A DNA stretch of 64,000 nt from Davidsoniella eucalypti (GCA_004009845.1 RMBW01000005.1:496001-560000), one strand, 5' to 3'. Counted from the stretch's first letter, positions 22,705 through 35,151 are shown. Notes: generated by a model from the sequence alone, not told the origin. Program-made: numbers and translations.

Positions 22705-24635
22705 TCACAGCGTGCCCCAGGCGCCTAGCGTCCAGTTCTTCTCCTGCACATTAGCGGCAGCTCGCATCAGTCCGCCCGAGCCCATGCCCATGCTCTGCCG
22801 CTGGGACTTTAGATCGACCTCGCTGGCCTTGACGGCGCCAGCAATACCCGTCTGTAGCCAGACCTCGCGCTCCACTGTGGCGATCGCCATTACCTTAAGA
22901 TGGCAAGCTAGGCTGGCGCCACACCACGCTCCAATCGTGTCCAAGACCCGTAATTGGCCCTGTACTGCTGAGGCCGTCGTTGGCTTGGCCCTCTGGATGT
23001 TCTCGTCGATGGTGTCCTTGTCGGGCACCGCGTTGGCTGCGTCGTGCCATACCTCATCACCCTCGGCGCCTGCCAAAGTCGTAGTTGTTGCAGTAGTAGC
23101 AGTAGTAGAGGTATTGATAGTAGCAGCTGTTGTCGTTGATGGTGATGTGGGTGACCGAGCGTCTGTCACGCTGACCGACGTCGGCGCTAATCCAGCTCGT
23201 CGCAGCTTAGGGTTGGTTTTATATGCTTGGGCGCCGCGACCTGTCACAGAATCCCAGCCACGACGTTCGATTAGGGCTGACAGCTCCTGAATGACACGAC
23301 CCTTGAGACCGATGATTTTGGAGTTGCCGCCGATGAACATCATGCGTGCCATGCAAGTCGCGCGTACGTCCAGAGGTAGCCGTAGCAAATGGTTGTAGAT
23401 AAGTAGATGAAGAGGCAACTCGTCGTCGTCAAAGCTAGCTGGGGCGTACTGCCGCTCGAAATAGGCTGTCTCGCATACTTCGGCCAACCGTGCAAAGGAT
23501 ATATTGATACGGCAGTGCGAACTGACCGAACGGATGGGGATCTCGATCGATCGGTCGTGTGGGCTTGACTGCGGGCTGTCCGTATCCGACTCATCACCTT
23601 CGGTCTCATCCTGTTCCTCGACCGTAGCCAGTCCCTCGTCTTTGTGTTTGCGGGCTGTCTCGGACGCCCGACACCAGAGTACGCGATGTGCAATCTGCTC
23701 GACTTCCTCGAAGCTGACAACGTGCTCTGCATCCTCGTTGTCGTTTTCCGCACTGTCCGGGGCGGGCTTGACGAATCCCGTGCGAGTTAACTCGTCATGT
23801 AGCACCTTATGTAGTTCTTCTAGTAGCAGTCTACCGCTGCGGACACTACGGGTACAGCGGACCTCGCGGTATTCGTAGACACTAGTGACTACCGTCTCGT
23901 TCCAGCCCAGATCGACTACTAGGCCAGACCGTACGCCAGCACCATTGGTGGCCATGACAGGGCTGGACAGCAACGACACATTCGGCGAGTGGAAGCGCTT
24001 GAAGAGAATGTCGAGCGTTGACGATAGCAGCGGCAATGGCAGCGTAGAAGGTACGATAAGCGCCATACGCCGGGGCCGTGAGTCAATTAAAAGTATCCTG
24101 TGAACCTGTGGTTAGCAATTATCATGAAATGAGACTGCAATAAGCCAAAAAGTGGTAACATAATCGTAGTAGACTGTAGTGAAGAGCTGGTTATGGCCCT
24201 TCTCATGCTCACGTACCGAGAAAACGCATCGCTTAATATCCGGTCGAATTTGTCCTGCACAAGGCCCAAGTCCGTTTCCCGCAGATCGTATTGCCACAGT
24301 TCATGGTCGACACCCCAGTCCTTGCCCGTCGGTCGTTTCCGCCAGGCATCGTGATAGCCCGGCATGAAGCGCCGGAAGTCACCGACTCGTCGCTGCTGAT
24401 CGGGGCCCAGCTGTAGCCGCGCTTTGGGCACATTGTCTCCGGCAAAGCCAACTCGTACAAAGCGAGAACCAACCTCGATAATCACGACATCCTCTTCGGC
24501 CCGCAATGTCGAGGGCGAGCTGAATGTGGTCGCCGAGGCCCGACTAGGCGTCGCAGGAGTTGCTCGATCAGAGCCGCTGCCGCTTCGAATGCTGGTGACG
24601 GAGCGATGTGGAAGGCCAAGGGTTGTCGAAGCCAT
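22705..24635 (-). CDS. ro-7: Actin-related protein of dynactin (Arp10/Arp11, ro-7 type)
   Basis: Two exons, 24635-24217 and 24097-22705, encode 603 residues. The intron has a GTACGT donor, a GCTAAC branch site and a CAG acceptor, and the phase fits (CG|G = Arg). After a Ser/Thr-rich N-terminus, residues about 45-75 (EEDVVIIEVGSRFVRVGFAGD) form the actin-fold phosphate-1 region. LIVPSTLPLPLLSSTLDILF and SGLVVDLGWNETVVTSVYEYREV follow, then GGNSKIIGLKGRVIQEL near the middle and a C-terminal KNWTLGAWGTL. A Thr/Ala-rich insert lies at about residue 470. Arp11 caps the pointed end of the dynactin filament needed for dynein motility and nuclear spacing; Neurospora ro-7 mutants have curled hyphae. 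It is divergent from the XPG-type nuclease gene. Confidence 0.82.
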
Positions 24636-25215
24636 GGTACAGTAGAAAACTACAATTCCAAGATTCGAAATATAGTAGAAATAAGAACGGTCGGCCCTCT
24701 TGGATATCTTGAGATGGCCCAGGTTGGCTTGTGATGGAGCTCTCTCAAATGCGACGTTGAGGTCAATGTAGCTTGTAGGTGCATAAAATGGCTACAGCGA
24801 TGCTAGTCAAATAGCGGGGTATTGCATCAAGCGATATATAGGAGAATCCAAGGTTCGATCCAAAGGGTCGTCCAAACGACGAATGGGCATAGCTTCACAT
24901 CGTAGATAAGCTTTTGAAATACATTAAAAATACGATATATCCAAGCCTAGTTCTTTATTTGATTCATCACAGATTTATTCACGGTGATCATTATCGTCTG
25001 ACAAAAAAAGTCTTGTCTACGCGTTCCTTCTGTGGCTCGTCTTCCGACCCTAGGGTTTGTCGCTGGTTCGCGATACTCGACGCGAAACCTTTCAAGCAGA
25101 AACAAAAGGGAAAAAACAATGATTTTCACCTCGCATTCATGATTCTACAGTATCTTTCTAGGACGTAACTTTAGATCCTTCTTCTTTTGTCTCGGCGCAT
25201 CTAAATCGGCTCATT
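24636..25215. promoter_or_regulatory. Bidirectional promoter, ro-7 and GEN1-like genes
   Basis: A 580-base spacer separates two divergent start codons, so both promoters must lie here. The ro-7 side lacks ATG on its sense strand from 24636 to 24781. On the plus side short upstream ATG frames occur at 25116 and 25139, the latter 9 codons long and ending before the main start. No clear TATA box is visible. Confidence 0.5.
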
Positions 25216-27693
25216 ATGGGTATCAAAGGGTATGTGTGATGTAAAGATGAGCGTATAGTATGCCTTATTAACCTATATCACAGGCTAAATGAGGAGTTAC
25301 GCAGCTGTGGCGAGGTCGTAGCTCTTGCCAAGCTAGCCATGGATCATCTCGAGAAGACAGGTAAGCGAATCCGCATCGCCATCGACATCTCGATCTGGAT
25401 GTTCCAGCTACGCAGTGCGCAGGGCGGCTTTAGCCCGGAGATCCGCACGCTCTTCTACCGTATAGCACGGCTGCTAACGCTAGCTGTTGAGCCAATATTT
25501 GTGTTTGACGGCCCTAACAAGCCTAAAATCAAACGCAATAAGCGGTCAGCACGTAGTGAGTCGGGCAGCGCGGCGACGGCGCAAGCCAAGCGCATTATCC
25601 AAATGTTTGGAGTCTTATCACACGACGCACCCGGCGAGGCTGAGGCCGAGTGTGCGCTGATGCAACAACGCGGAATCGTCGATGCTGTACTCAGTGAAGA
25701 TGTCGATACTATCATGTTTGGCTGCTCACAAACGTTGCGCTTCTCGCGGACCACCAAGGCTGGCCAGCCAACGCATCTGGTGGTGCACCGGGCTGAGCGT
25801 ATCTATGAGCAGCACCAGCTGGACCGCCAGGGAATGGTTCTTATTGCCATGCTAAGTGGAGGCGATTATGACACCGACGGCGTCGAGAACTGCGGTGTTA
25901 AGGTGGCCAGTGAAGCGGCCCGGGCTGGCTTTGGGCAGAGTCTATGCGGTCTCAAGACCACCGACACCGATGGTATACGAAGATGGCGCGAGAAGCTACA
26001 GCACGAGTTGACGACCAACGAGAGCCGCTTCTTCAAGCAGAAGCACAAGTCGCTCACGCTGCCGACTTCTTTCCCTAACATGGAGATATTGCGCTACTAT
26101 ACGCACCCCGTCGTGTCGCCACCCTCACGAATCGACCGCCTAGCTCAGCTGCCGGCGTCTGCGTGGAGTAAACCCATCTTTATCACCGAGATGCGCCATC
26201 TAGTGCTCGAGTTCTTTGACTGGAGCTACAGGGGCGGCGCCATCAAGCTAATTCGCGTCATCAGCCCATGTATCTTGACCCAGAAGCTGCTAGCCCTTTC
26301 CAAGAACGTTGATATGTCATCTGAGGAGCGCCAACAGGCCGAGGCACGCCTTGTCAAGCGCATCAAGTCGCGCCGCCAACACGAGAGTACCGACTGTATT
26401 CCAGAGCTACGTGTCGAGTATGTACCACTTGAGGTCGTCGGCCTCGACATATCGCAGGAGACCGAACCCGAGGTGATCAATACGCGCGAAGGCTTGGCCA
26501 CCAACAGCGACGATGAGTTTGCCATCGTCGATCCGGCCGACGATAAGCCAGTCCACTCTTATGATCCCTCCGTTGCAGCCTTGGACTGGGTTCCGGAGCT
26601 GATTCTACGTCTAGGCGCACCACAGGTCGCGGGAGAATTCGTCGAGATGCAACGCCGTAAGGAAGACAAGGCCAGAAAAGCCGCCACTGCCAAACGCGCG
26701 AGATCGGTGCGCTCCGAAACACCGCAATTGCCGCCTTTACCATCGTCGCAAACCTCCGTGGCCGACTGGGTCACGTTATCTAGCTCTCCACGCAAGATCC
26801 GGTCGACAGTCGAAATCCCATCCTCTCCTCCCAAATCCAGGCCGCATTCTTCTGCTAAACCGGCAGCACGGGGTCGTAAGTCAAGCAAGACACCAACGCC
26901 TGCTCCGGTGGCTCTGAACCCGTGGGATGCCGCCGGTTCCAAGATCAAGCCTCTCACAGCTAAATCTGCCCATCCCACCGCTACCCATAAGACAAAGTCA
27001 GCTAAGGCTACTCCAAGGCCAGCCCCGTCATTCTTCTCAGATCTAGAAGAAGAAGACGAGGACAACTGTGAAGACTTTAAATTCACTACATCGAAGCGGG
27101 CCATGTCACCGCCTGTTACATCTCCAGCCGTTGGCCTCATTACTGACTACCCCGATATCGATTTTGACTTCGACTTCTCGAAAGCGGGAATACAAAAACC
27201 CCCTCTTCGTGATCAGCGGCCAAAGACACCAGAGCAATCATCTGGGTCACGCGCACTGATCTTGATCGATTCAAGCCCCGATGTCTCGGTGTCTCTTCCG
27301 CAGAATAGCCAGACATCGCCTAAGAACACCGTACCCATACAGAGTATTGAGTCAAGTCCGCCGCGTACAAAAGAGGACTCATCAGATCCCAAGTATAGCT
27401 CCTTCAACCGCCTGCCACGACCATCCCGGAACTCGCCCAGTGCAGATGCGCTGTCTAAGAAACACACTGTAAAGCCGCCCTCAACTCGCCAGGCTAGCAT
27501 GGACATATTCCTCAGCAGTTCACCACCCGAGCCAGTATTTACAAAAGCTACTGTTGCTACCTCTAACTCAACTATAGCACCCAAGGCGACTTCTAAGCGG
27601 GTGTCGATTGTAGTGCTTAGTGATGATGACGATGACGACCTTCCGACACTAGAACACATCATCAAGGGAAACCGTACTTGTGATAATTGGTAA
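25216..27693 (+). CDS. GEN1: XPG/Rad2-family nuclease, GEN1/Yen1-type Holliday junction resolvase
   Basis: Two exons, 25216-25229 and 25284-27693, encode 807 residues. The tiny first exon supplies MGIKG, the conserved free N-terminus of the family, joined through a 54-base intron (GTATGT...CAG). Without it the frame would start at an internal ATG (25339) and lack the N-terminal motif. Likely metal-binding acidic residues are Asp39, Asp80, Glu123, Glu125, Asp144, Asp146 and Asp199. They sit in XPG-N (AIDISIW, VFDGPNKP), XPG-I (APGEAEAECA, LSEDVDTI) and LSGGDYD. After residue about 330 the protein becomes Ser/Pro-rich and disordered, with many SP/TP sites and an acidic DDDDDD stretch near the end. 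This suits phosphoregulated GEN1/Yen1 enzymes, which cut Holliday junctions late in the cell cycle. The family is firm, the GEN1 subtype somewhat less so. Confidence 0.82.
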
Positions 27694-28287
27694 TGCCTCT
27701 TCTAGAACCATACACAACTATATGGAATCTAATATCAAACTTACACCATCCTGTAAATACACACCAAATTAGGGTTATGCACTAGGGTTGTCTTATCTAG
27801 AAGCCCCAAGGAAACTACGAAACAATTGAGCTTGAATCTTGAGTCAAATTTTGTCAGCTTCCAAATCTTGTACTTTAAAACTGACATATTTTCCTCTGTT
27901 GTTTAATCTATTCCGAGCCTAAGTGAAATCCCGCCCAAAAGCGATCATCAAAAAACAAACAATATTGAAGACGAGGCGACATCCACTTGAAGCATCCGCA
28001 ATAAAAAAAATTATATTTCCGCCAAAATATCTAACCAAGCTAGAAAAAAAAACCTGGAAAAAAACTTGTTCAACCTCCCGACGATAAGCAAGCAAAAGAC
28101 TTCTCGTTGTATAGAAAAGAAGCGCCTTTTTGTTCTTCCACTAGTGATTTTTGATCCAAGACAGAGTTACCCCTCCGCTTCAGCCGAACAAATCTATTTT
28201 TTCGTTCTCTCGCCCGCCTAGTCACACCCTTCTTTTTATCGCGCCACAATCAGCAAATACGACACAATACAGCATCAATACCAAAAT
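27694..28287. other. Intergenic: GEN1-like 3' region and TUM1 leader
   Basis: No gene is supported. The plus strand has no ATG from 27780 to 28287 (508 bases), pointing to a long TUM1 5' leader. Two AGGGTT telobox-like motifs occur at about 27772 and 27784. Confidence 0.55.
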
Positions 28288-29511
28288 ATGTTGCTCAGCA
28301 TCGTTTCCAGAGGCCGCAGCAGCCTCGGATTTAGCCGTCTTGCCACTTTACGAGCCGCCCCGACGACCAGAGCTAGAAATAGCGGTTCTTTGATCCACAG
28401 CCCAGCATCATCAACGACGACATCACCACCACCACCACATATGTTCACAGCCGCCATGAACCTCTCGACGGCCGGCCGACGCTCGTTCTCATCGTATCTT
28501 GTGTCACCCAAGGAGCTTTCAGAAGCGCTCAAGAAGAACCCTACATCGCCTGTCAGTGCCGAGCCCCGCGTTATACCGTTGTGCGCCGCGTGGTTCATGC
28601 CCAACGACGGCCGCAAGGGCCTCGATGTTTTTCTAGAGCAGCGCATTCCCAAGGCGCGCTTCTTCGATGTGGATAAGGTCGTCGAGAAGTATAGTGAATA
28701 CCCACATATGCTGCCGTCGCCCAAGGAACTGGCCACCACGATGAGCGAGCTGGGTATCCGTATCGACGACACCGTCGTGGTCTACGATACCAAGGAGCTG
28801 GGCATCTTCAGCGCCCCTCGTGTGGCGTGGACACTACGCGTCTTCGGCCATCCCAAGGTGCACATCTTGAACAACTTCAAGCAGTACGTCGAGGAGAACC
28901 TCCCCACCGAGTCGGGCGAGTTCTACCCAGTCGATGTGTGCACATATCCGATTCCTAAGCTGGACGAGACCAAGGTGGCTAGCTTTGAGCAGGTCAAGCA
29001 GATTGCGGCCGAGCATGGCAAGGAGGGCGCCGAGACGACTGATATGCAGATTATCGATGCCCGCGGTGCTGGCCGCTGGTCGGGCAAGGACGCCGAGCCT
29101 AGAGCCGGAATGTCCTCGGGTCACATGCCAGGATCCATCAATATCCCCTTCGGCGATGTCCTGGATCCGGTTACTAAGAGATTCCTCGAGCCTGAAGCTC
29201 TTGCGAAGCTGTTCGAGGCTAAGGGTCTGGATTCCGCAAAGCCCGTCGTGGCTTCCTGCGGCAGTGGTGTGACGGCCTGTGTGCTCGATGCAGCTCTAGA
29301 GATTGCCGGCTTCGGCTCTCCCGATACTCACCGTGTATATGACGGTAGCTGGACGTAAGTGCTACCCTTGTTTTCACTATATGCTTCTGGGTTTGGTGTA
29401 TGACAACTAACATGTGACTATAGCGAGTATGCCCAGCGCATTAAGCCTGAAGAGGGCCTGATCGTCAAGATAGTCGAGACTGAGGCTGAGAAGAAGACTG
29501 AAAGCTCATAG
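28288..29511 (+). CDS. TUM1: Mitochondrial thiosulfate/3-mercaptopyruvate sulfurtransferase (double rhodanese)
   Basis: Two exons, 28288-29354 and 29424-29511, encode 384 residues. The intron has GTAAGT, a CTAAC branch and a TAG acceptor. Residues 1-70 are rich in Arg, Ser and Ala with no acidic residue, a typical mitochondrial presequence. Two rhodanese domains follow. The first (about 70-210) lacks a catalytic Cys loop. The second (about 235-370) has the active-site loop CGSGVTA with Cys324, and the HMPGSINIPF motif upstream of it. Tum1-type enzymes pass sulfur from mercaptopyruvate or thiosulfate to the Urm1/tRNA-thiolation pathway and mitochondrial sulfur metabolism. In-frame Met52 and Met57 follow the presequence and could give a cytosolic form. 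Function is well supported; dual targeting is inference. Confidence 0.88.
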
Positions 29512-30400
29512 CTCGTAATTCTCGATCAAGCTCAAGTCTCTACGATAATCCCATTGCCACTCTCAAATTTAAATACCTTACAATGTAAGTATAAGCACCA
29601 ATCACCACTTAACTTTTCCATCACTTGCTCCTTAACCGCTATTTTAACCTTCTCAATCGCATGGTTTCAAATCACTTGCAGAAAGCTCAACCTTCTCTTC
29701 ACATCTTGTACTCGTAAGACCACCAAATATTTTGCTGTACATTTACTTTATTTTCCCTTTGTCTCACTATTTCCTTTCTCTTTCTTTCTACGGCTAGAAG
29801 CCCATCTTTTTTTTTTTCCGATACTGTAATTTTATGAATATTTCTCTGAAAACTATGCATATTCACATGTCTTGAAGAATCAACCGCATGACGTATGTAT
29901 AGAAAATATTTTGGTGCACCGTTGAAATAAGTAGCTGGATTCGCTTTTGCAAGGGCTATAATGATAGTGAAGAAACGCCTTTTCCTCGGTGACCAAAAAA
30001 TAGTCTTCACCGAAAGAAAGTGGGGTGTTTTTTGTCTTTCACCGAATTTTTCTCTAACGCCACATTATCATGTCCAAGTTAGGAAGTTTCTGCCTTTCAA
30101 GGTGGGTCTGAATTAGGGCTCAGAGCCATAGCTTTATGCTGCGACGCCACACTTTGACTAACATACCAAAGTTGATGAATTTGTGTGCAAAATTGCTTGT
30201 GAGCCCCGCGAGAAAATAATCAAAAACACAATCGGCAGGCCCACAATTTTTTCCAACGTCCGCCGCAGGCTCTCTCACTTAGCAAATCTCTCTCTTCCTC
30301 TCCCAATTCTGGCTTGAAAGAAGTTCCACTTTGAGACCCTTTCCCTCTTCTTCTTGTCTTCTTTTCCCTCTTATACACAAAATCACACATATCATTCAAA
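29512..30400. other. Intergenic: TUM1 3' region and RPS2 promoter
   Basis: No gene is seen. The first part is T-rich TUM1 3' sequence with a TGTACATT motif near 29737. The last 220 bases before 30401 lack ATG on the plus strand and are C/T-rich, as expected for a ribosomal protein gene leader. Confidence 0.55.
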
Positions 30401-31624
30401 ATGGCTGATCGTGCTGCTCCTGCTGCTGGTGCCCGTGGTGGCTTTGGTTCTCGTGGTGGTGATCGCGGCCGTGGCCGTGGCCGTGGCCGTGGTCGTCGCG
30501 GTGGCAACAAGAACGAGGAGAAGGAGTGGCAGCCCGTCACCAAGCTGGGCCGTCTTGTCAAGGCTGGCAAGATCGCCAGCATGGAGGAGATCTACCTGCA
30601 CTCTCTGCCCATCAAGGAGTACCAGATCGTCGACAACTTCCTGCCCAAGTTGAAGGATGAGGTCATGAAGGTTAGTTTTTTCTTTCGATTTTGCTATATC
30701 TGGAAACGAGATAGCAATGTGGACGATATCGACGATAAATCTCAGATCACACATGTCTGTTCGACACCGAGGCCACATAACAATGAGGTCGATTATACGA
30801 ATCACAATCCCGACGACAACACCTCGAGAGTTATATCATAAAATAGACGACACGAACGACATCTCTTAGCCTATTCCAATATCGACCACCAGACACGGCA
30901 TCAACAACAATACCTAGAACATCAATTGCATAATCATTCGACTTCCTCGCCTCAATTGCTTGCCGAAATACCAGAAAACAAAATCATTCCTACTAAAATC
31001 AACACCCCACTAACGCATCTCTTTTTCTCCACATATAGATCAAGCCTGTCCAGAAGCAGACCCGTGCTGGTCAGCGCACCCGCTTCAAGGCCATCGTCAT
31101 CATTGGTGACTCTGAGGGCCACGTCGGTCTGGGTATCAAGACCTCCAAGGAGGTTGCCACTGCCATCCGCGCCGCCATCATCATTGCCAAGCTCTCCGTC
31201 ATCCCCGTCCGTCGTGGCTACTGGGGTACCAACCTGGGTTCTCCCCACTCTCTACCTTGCAAGGAGTCCGGCAAGTGTGGTTCCGTCTCCGTCCGTGTAA
31301 GTAACGAATCTATATTCCACACATACTGGAAAAGAACCCAACAAAGTATTAACACATGCTCTCTTTCAGCTTATCCCCGCTCCCCGTGGTACCGGTCTGG
31401 TTGCCTCGCCCGCTGTCAAGCGTTTCCTCCAGCTGGCTGGTGTTGAGGATGCCTACACTTCCTCTTCCGGCTCGACCAAGACTCTTGAGAACACCCTAAA
31501 GGCTACCTTCTCCGCTGTCTCCAACACCTACGGTTTCCTGACCCCCGATCTGTGGCAGGAGACTAAGCTGCTGCGCTCTCCTCTGGATGAGTACGCCGAC
31601 ACCCTACGCGAGAAGCGCTACTAG
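30401..31624 (+). CDS. RPS2: 40S ribosomal protein S2 (uS5)
   Basis: Three exons, 30401-30670, 31039-31296 and 31370-31624, encode 260 residues with all introns in phase 0. The N-terminus is an RGG/RG-rich tail, a target of arginine methylation in this family. The S5 RNA-binding domain (about residues 75-145) includes VKPVQKQTRAGQRTRFKAI-like sequence and GIKTSKEVATAIRAA. The C-terminal S5 domain contains IPAPRGTGLVASPAVKR. uS5 lies near the mRNA entry site of the small subunit and supports decoding accuracy. The 368-base first intron is long for this window, and I find no clear snoRNA in it. Confidence 0.97.
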
Positions 31625-32843
31625 ATTGCTTCTTATATACCCGAAATGTTTTGTTGATTTGATACCATCTGCTGCCTATGGCAGAAGGTGATATAAAATT
31701 AAGCATGAAGAGTATAAAAGGGTTGGTATTGTGTGCCAAGGCGTTCATCGGTTTAAAGTCAGCAGTAGTGACTACAGTAAAAACAAAAGCTACTCTCTTT
31801 GGGACAAAAAAAGGAATCCCATGATGAATAAATAAAGAACAAACAACTTTTAGGGAAAAAAAGAACATAAAAACGAAGAACTAGGATATTGTATATAACG
31901 TACATGTGTGAATTCACGGCGGTGCCTTATAGACGAAAACATGTGAACAATTAGAATTACTCAACAGAAACCTCCTTTTATCATATTTCGAACGAGTTAA
32001 AAGTCGCCCAAGATAGAACAAAGCATGAGATATGCATGTGAAAGCGACGCATTATAAATATAAATGTTGGAGCAGTAGAGAGATGCTTGAAATTATCTGG
32101 CTGTCCTACCTTTGGAAACAACAGCGGTAGTAGAAACGAAAATAATTGAAGTACATACATATCTGTATGAAGGATAAATTGTCTTACGGGCGCAAGGTTG
32201 GAGAATGTTTATCATCTTTTCTGGCTTGTCAAAATTAATGATATCTTTTCTTTGTATGCTTTTCGACATGAACTGTAGATTAATCAGCAGCGATCATTTA
32301 TTCATGACCGATTACAGCGATTTGCTTCTTTTCTCTCTTTTCTCAACTAATCATCGAACGGCATTTGCACTACAAGTGTTTTTATCCATTGTATGTGACA
32401 TACAAAATACATGATACGATTATTAGGAATTGAATGCAATTATAAGGCTAGTGCTCTTTTTCGCATGTTGGGATAAAAGGGGAAAAAGAGTAGAAAAAAA
32501 AAAGAACTAACAAAGACATCAAGAAAGAAGTCATGGAAGAAAAAAAAAGCAAAGCGGATCCACAATTAACGACAAAGCCTCAAGCCAAGCCTACGGCAGG
32601 AGTAAATTGGCTGAGTCAGCCATAAACGACGATATTCCGGGTGATGTAAGAATGAACAATGACGAGAGAGATTTAATACGTGGAAAAAAAAATGGGAAAT
32701 ATTATTTTCTTCATTCCAACCTTTGTATTTATCTGGTTGTCGAAAATGGGAAATCTCATTTAGCTTATGCGCCACTTTGGTCAAATTTGCACAAAAGGGT
32801 AACAGAAAAGAAGAAAATAAAAGTTGATCCTCCGATTTTTACA

Positions 32844-32861
32844 GGCCGCAGCTCTGCGGCC
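32844..32861. repeat. GC-rich 8-bp inverted repeat
   Basis: GGCCGCAG and CTGCGGCC flank a CT spacer, a perfect 18-base inverted repeat of high GC content in strongly AT-rich spacer. It could be a dimeric factor-binding site or a short hairpin. Nothing nearby decides. Confidence 0.5.
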
Positions 32862-34850
32862 GCCGTTTTCTTTTCAGTTTTCCTATTGTTTTCAGTTTTG
32901 GTCTTGGGTGTCATTTTGAGAAAGGTAAGAGAGACAGAAAGAAAAAACAAGTGGAAGAAAAAAAAAAGAAGAAAAAAAAAAGAAGAAAAAAGAATCGTAA
33001 TTTAGAGAAACAATAGCACTATACTGGCAACACACATGTCACCATCGGCTTGGACTAGATTAGTACGCTAATTATGTATCTTAAATGAACAGGATTCTAT
33101 GAGGAAGCTATTATTTCCTTTCCGCTCTAAGAAAGAAAAAAAAGAAGAGAAAAAAAGCCATCACGTACCGGGAATGGCGTATGATGTACATGCTGTTCGT
33201 TAATAGCGAATGCTACAGTTACAAAATCTATGCGTACTATAAGTATTTTTTAATATTCTTTTTTTGGGTGGTAGCGAGAGAACGGACAAGTCCAGTCATG
33301 CGCTTCTTGTACAGAATCGATAAATGGAATAGGTAGACCGATAGTATTGAACTTGAGAACAAATAAAAATAAACAAGGACGCACAGATGCGGTTATATCC
33401 TCCCTTAGAGTTTGGCGTCATCGAGAGAAAAAGTACCAGAGAGCCAAAAAAGAAGAAAGAAAAAGAAAAAGAAATTGGGTATCCGGTCCTGGACAAGATA
33501 CAATGAGATCGAAGTTTGTCTCTCTTCGATCTTATCCATACTTTCTTTGCTTTCTATATCTTCAGCTTCCAAGGATATTTGTCTACTTGCTTTAATTCTC
33601 TTCGTACAGAGAGAGCTATCTCCTTTTTTTTTTCTTTCTTTTTTTTTCTTCTTCCATTATTTATCTTGAAAATCCGCCCGACGAACGCTTTATGTCTGTT
33701 TTATTCGTCTGTCTACATCTTCATAGCTCCATAAGATTAATGAATAAAATTCCGAAAATTCATCTGGCTAGAGCCGGGGATAAAGACGAAAGAAGAGAAG
33801 ATAATCCACACGAGAACAAAGTAAAATCATCAATGGTTCGAGTATCTACAGTAGAGGCACTTCCTAGTCCGAGTTCCAAATCCTGGCCCTAGATCATAAA
33901 TCCTTGTCATTTTCTTTTCAGGACAGAAGGCAAAGTTTCGTCAAGCCTAGCTATTCTGCCTGTCCTTCATTCTTGTCGAACAAGGATAGGCTCCCGTCAG
34001 CTGAAACCTCCATTCTTTTTTTGGTGTAAATTGGACTCGACGAGGGAGCACCGGGGATCAAGAGATTTGTACATGAAATAAAATACAACAGACAATAGGA
34101 AACAATCCTTGTATGTGATCGTGTGTAAAAGCAGAGATCTCAAGGTAGTCAGTCGGTCTTCTTAAATAAACCCGGTTGTTTTTGTCCTCGCCATGGAAAT
34201 GACAGGACGCCTTTCCTTATGTATTGCCTAGGTCTTTGTGTAGGACAGAATAGGAAACATGGGACCTGACCGAGTTCTTCCTCTTGGCCATTGGAGGGCG
34301 ATGTCGACAACGATAACACATTGGGCCAAAGAGAAGAAGCTAAGCGCCCCTATTGTGCCGGTTTCTCATCACTCATCTCAAAACCCGCGACATGAGCTAG
34401 TACAAGTTGGGCAGTCTTTGTATTGTCGACCTGTCTCGCTATAGAAAAACGTGGACGACAACACGGAATATCACATAAAAGGGACGCCGGAAACACATTC
34501 CGGAAGGAATCCAAATAAACAGTCACAATAACACCACTAGGAAATAGGCAGCAAACCGTTCTTGGTAATTACATTTGCATACTCCGTCTTGTTTTGAATG
34601 ATGATCTCCATGGAAGCTTCAACCGAAACTAGGAAGGAAGGCTGAAGAAAAAGAAACGATGAAAAAGAAGAAACCGAGTCTCGTGTTTATCATTTCTGAT
34701 TCACAATGGAGGCAGCTACGTAGAAAACTAATAGCGTGACCTGTTTTTCCTTTCGTTTAAGAGCGCCACTTTTGGCTTTCGGGTCTTCCAGAAGAAGATC
34801 TTAGTTCTTTGAATCCAGACAAGAATCTTAAAAAGTAAAGAAAATCCATG

Positions 34851-34857
34851 TATATAA
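34851..34857 (+). promoter_or_regulatory. TATA box of the CaaX-protein gene
   Basis: TATATAA lies about 540 bases before the start codon, just before the point where the plus strand turns C/T-rich and loses ATG codons. This places transcription start near 34885-34910, with a leader of about 500 bases. It is inferred from motif and position. Confidence 0.45.
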
Positions 34858-35127
34858 TCCTTGGGTGAACGTTCTCTTATCCTTTCTTTCTTTAATATTT
34901 CTCTTGTTTAACTTCGTTGTTTCTCAGGCATCTTTATCCTCTCTTTTGATCCCCTCTTTATACACTCTGCTTCAAGCCACTCGTTCATTCTCTCGATTCA
35001 CGGACCCTCCCAAAGATACAAACAATCTTCAATAAAGGCACCTGTCAGACATTCTCGAACCGGCCCCTCTCAAACCGCGGTATCTTTTTTTCCACTGGTT
35101 GCCTGTCATTGTATCCGTTGCCTTCTT

Positions 35128-35151
35128 ATGTTGTTTCTTATTCTTCTTTAA
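35128..35151 (+). promoter_or_regulatory. 7-codon uORF in the CaaX-protein leader
   Basis: This is the only ATG in about 510 bases before the main start. It opens a frame of seven codons (MLFLILL) ended by TAA, 246 bases before the start at 35398. A lone short uORF in a long leader suggests translational control, unless a leader intron removes it. Confidence 0.4.

Noticed and set aside
30671..31038. C/D box snoRNA in RPS2 intron 1
   Set aside because: No CTGA D box and no convincing RTGATGA C box were found.
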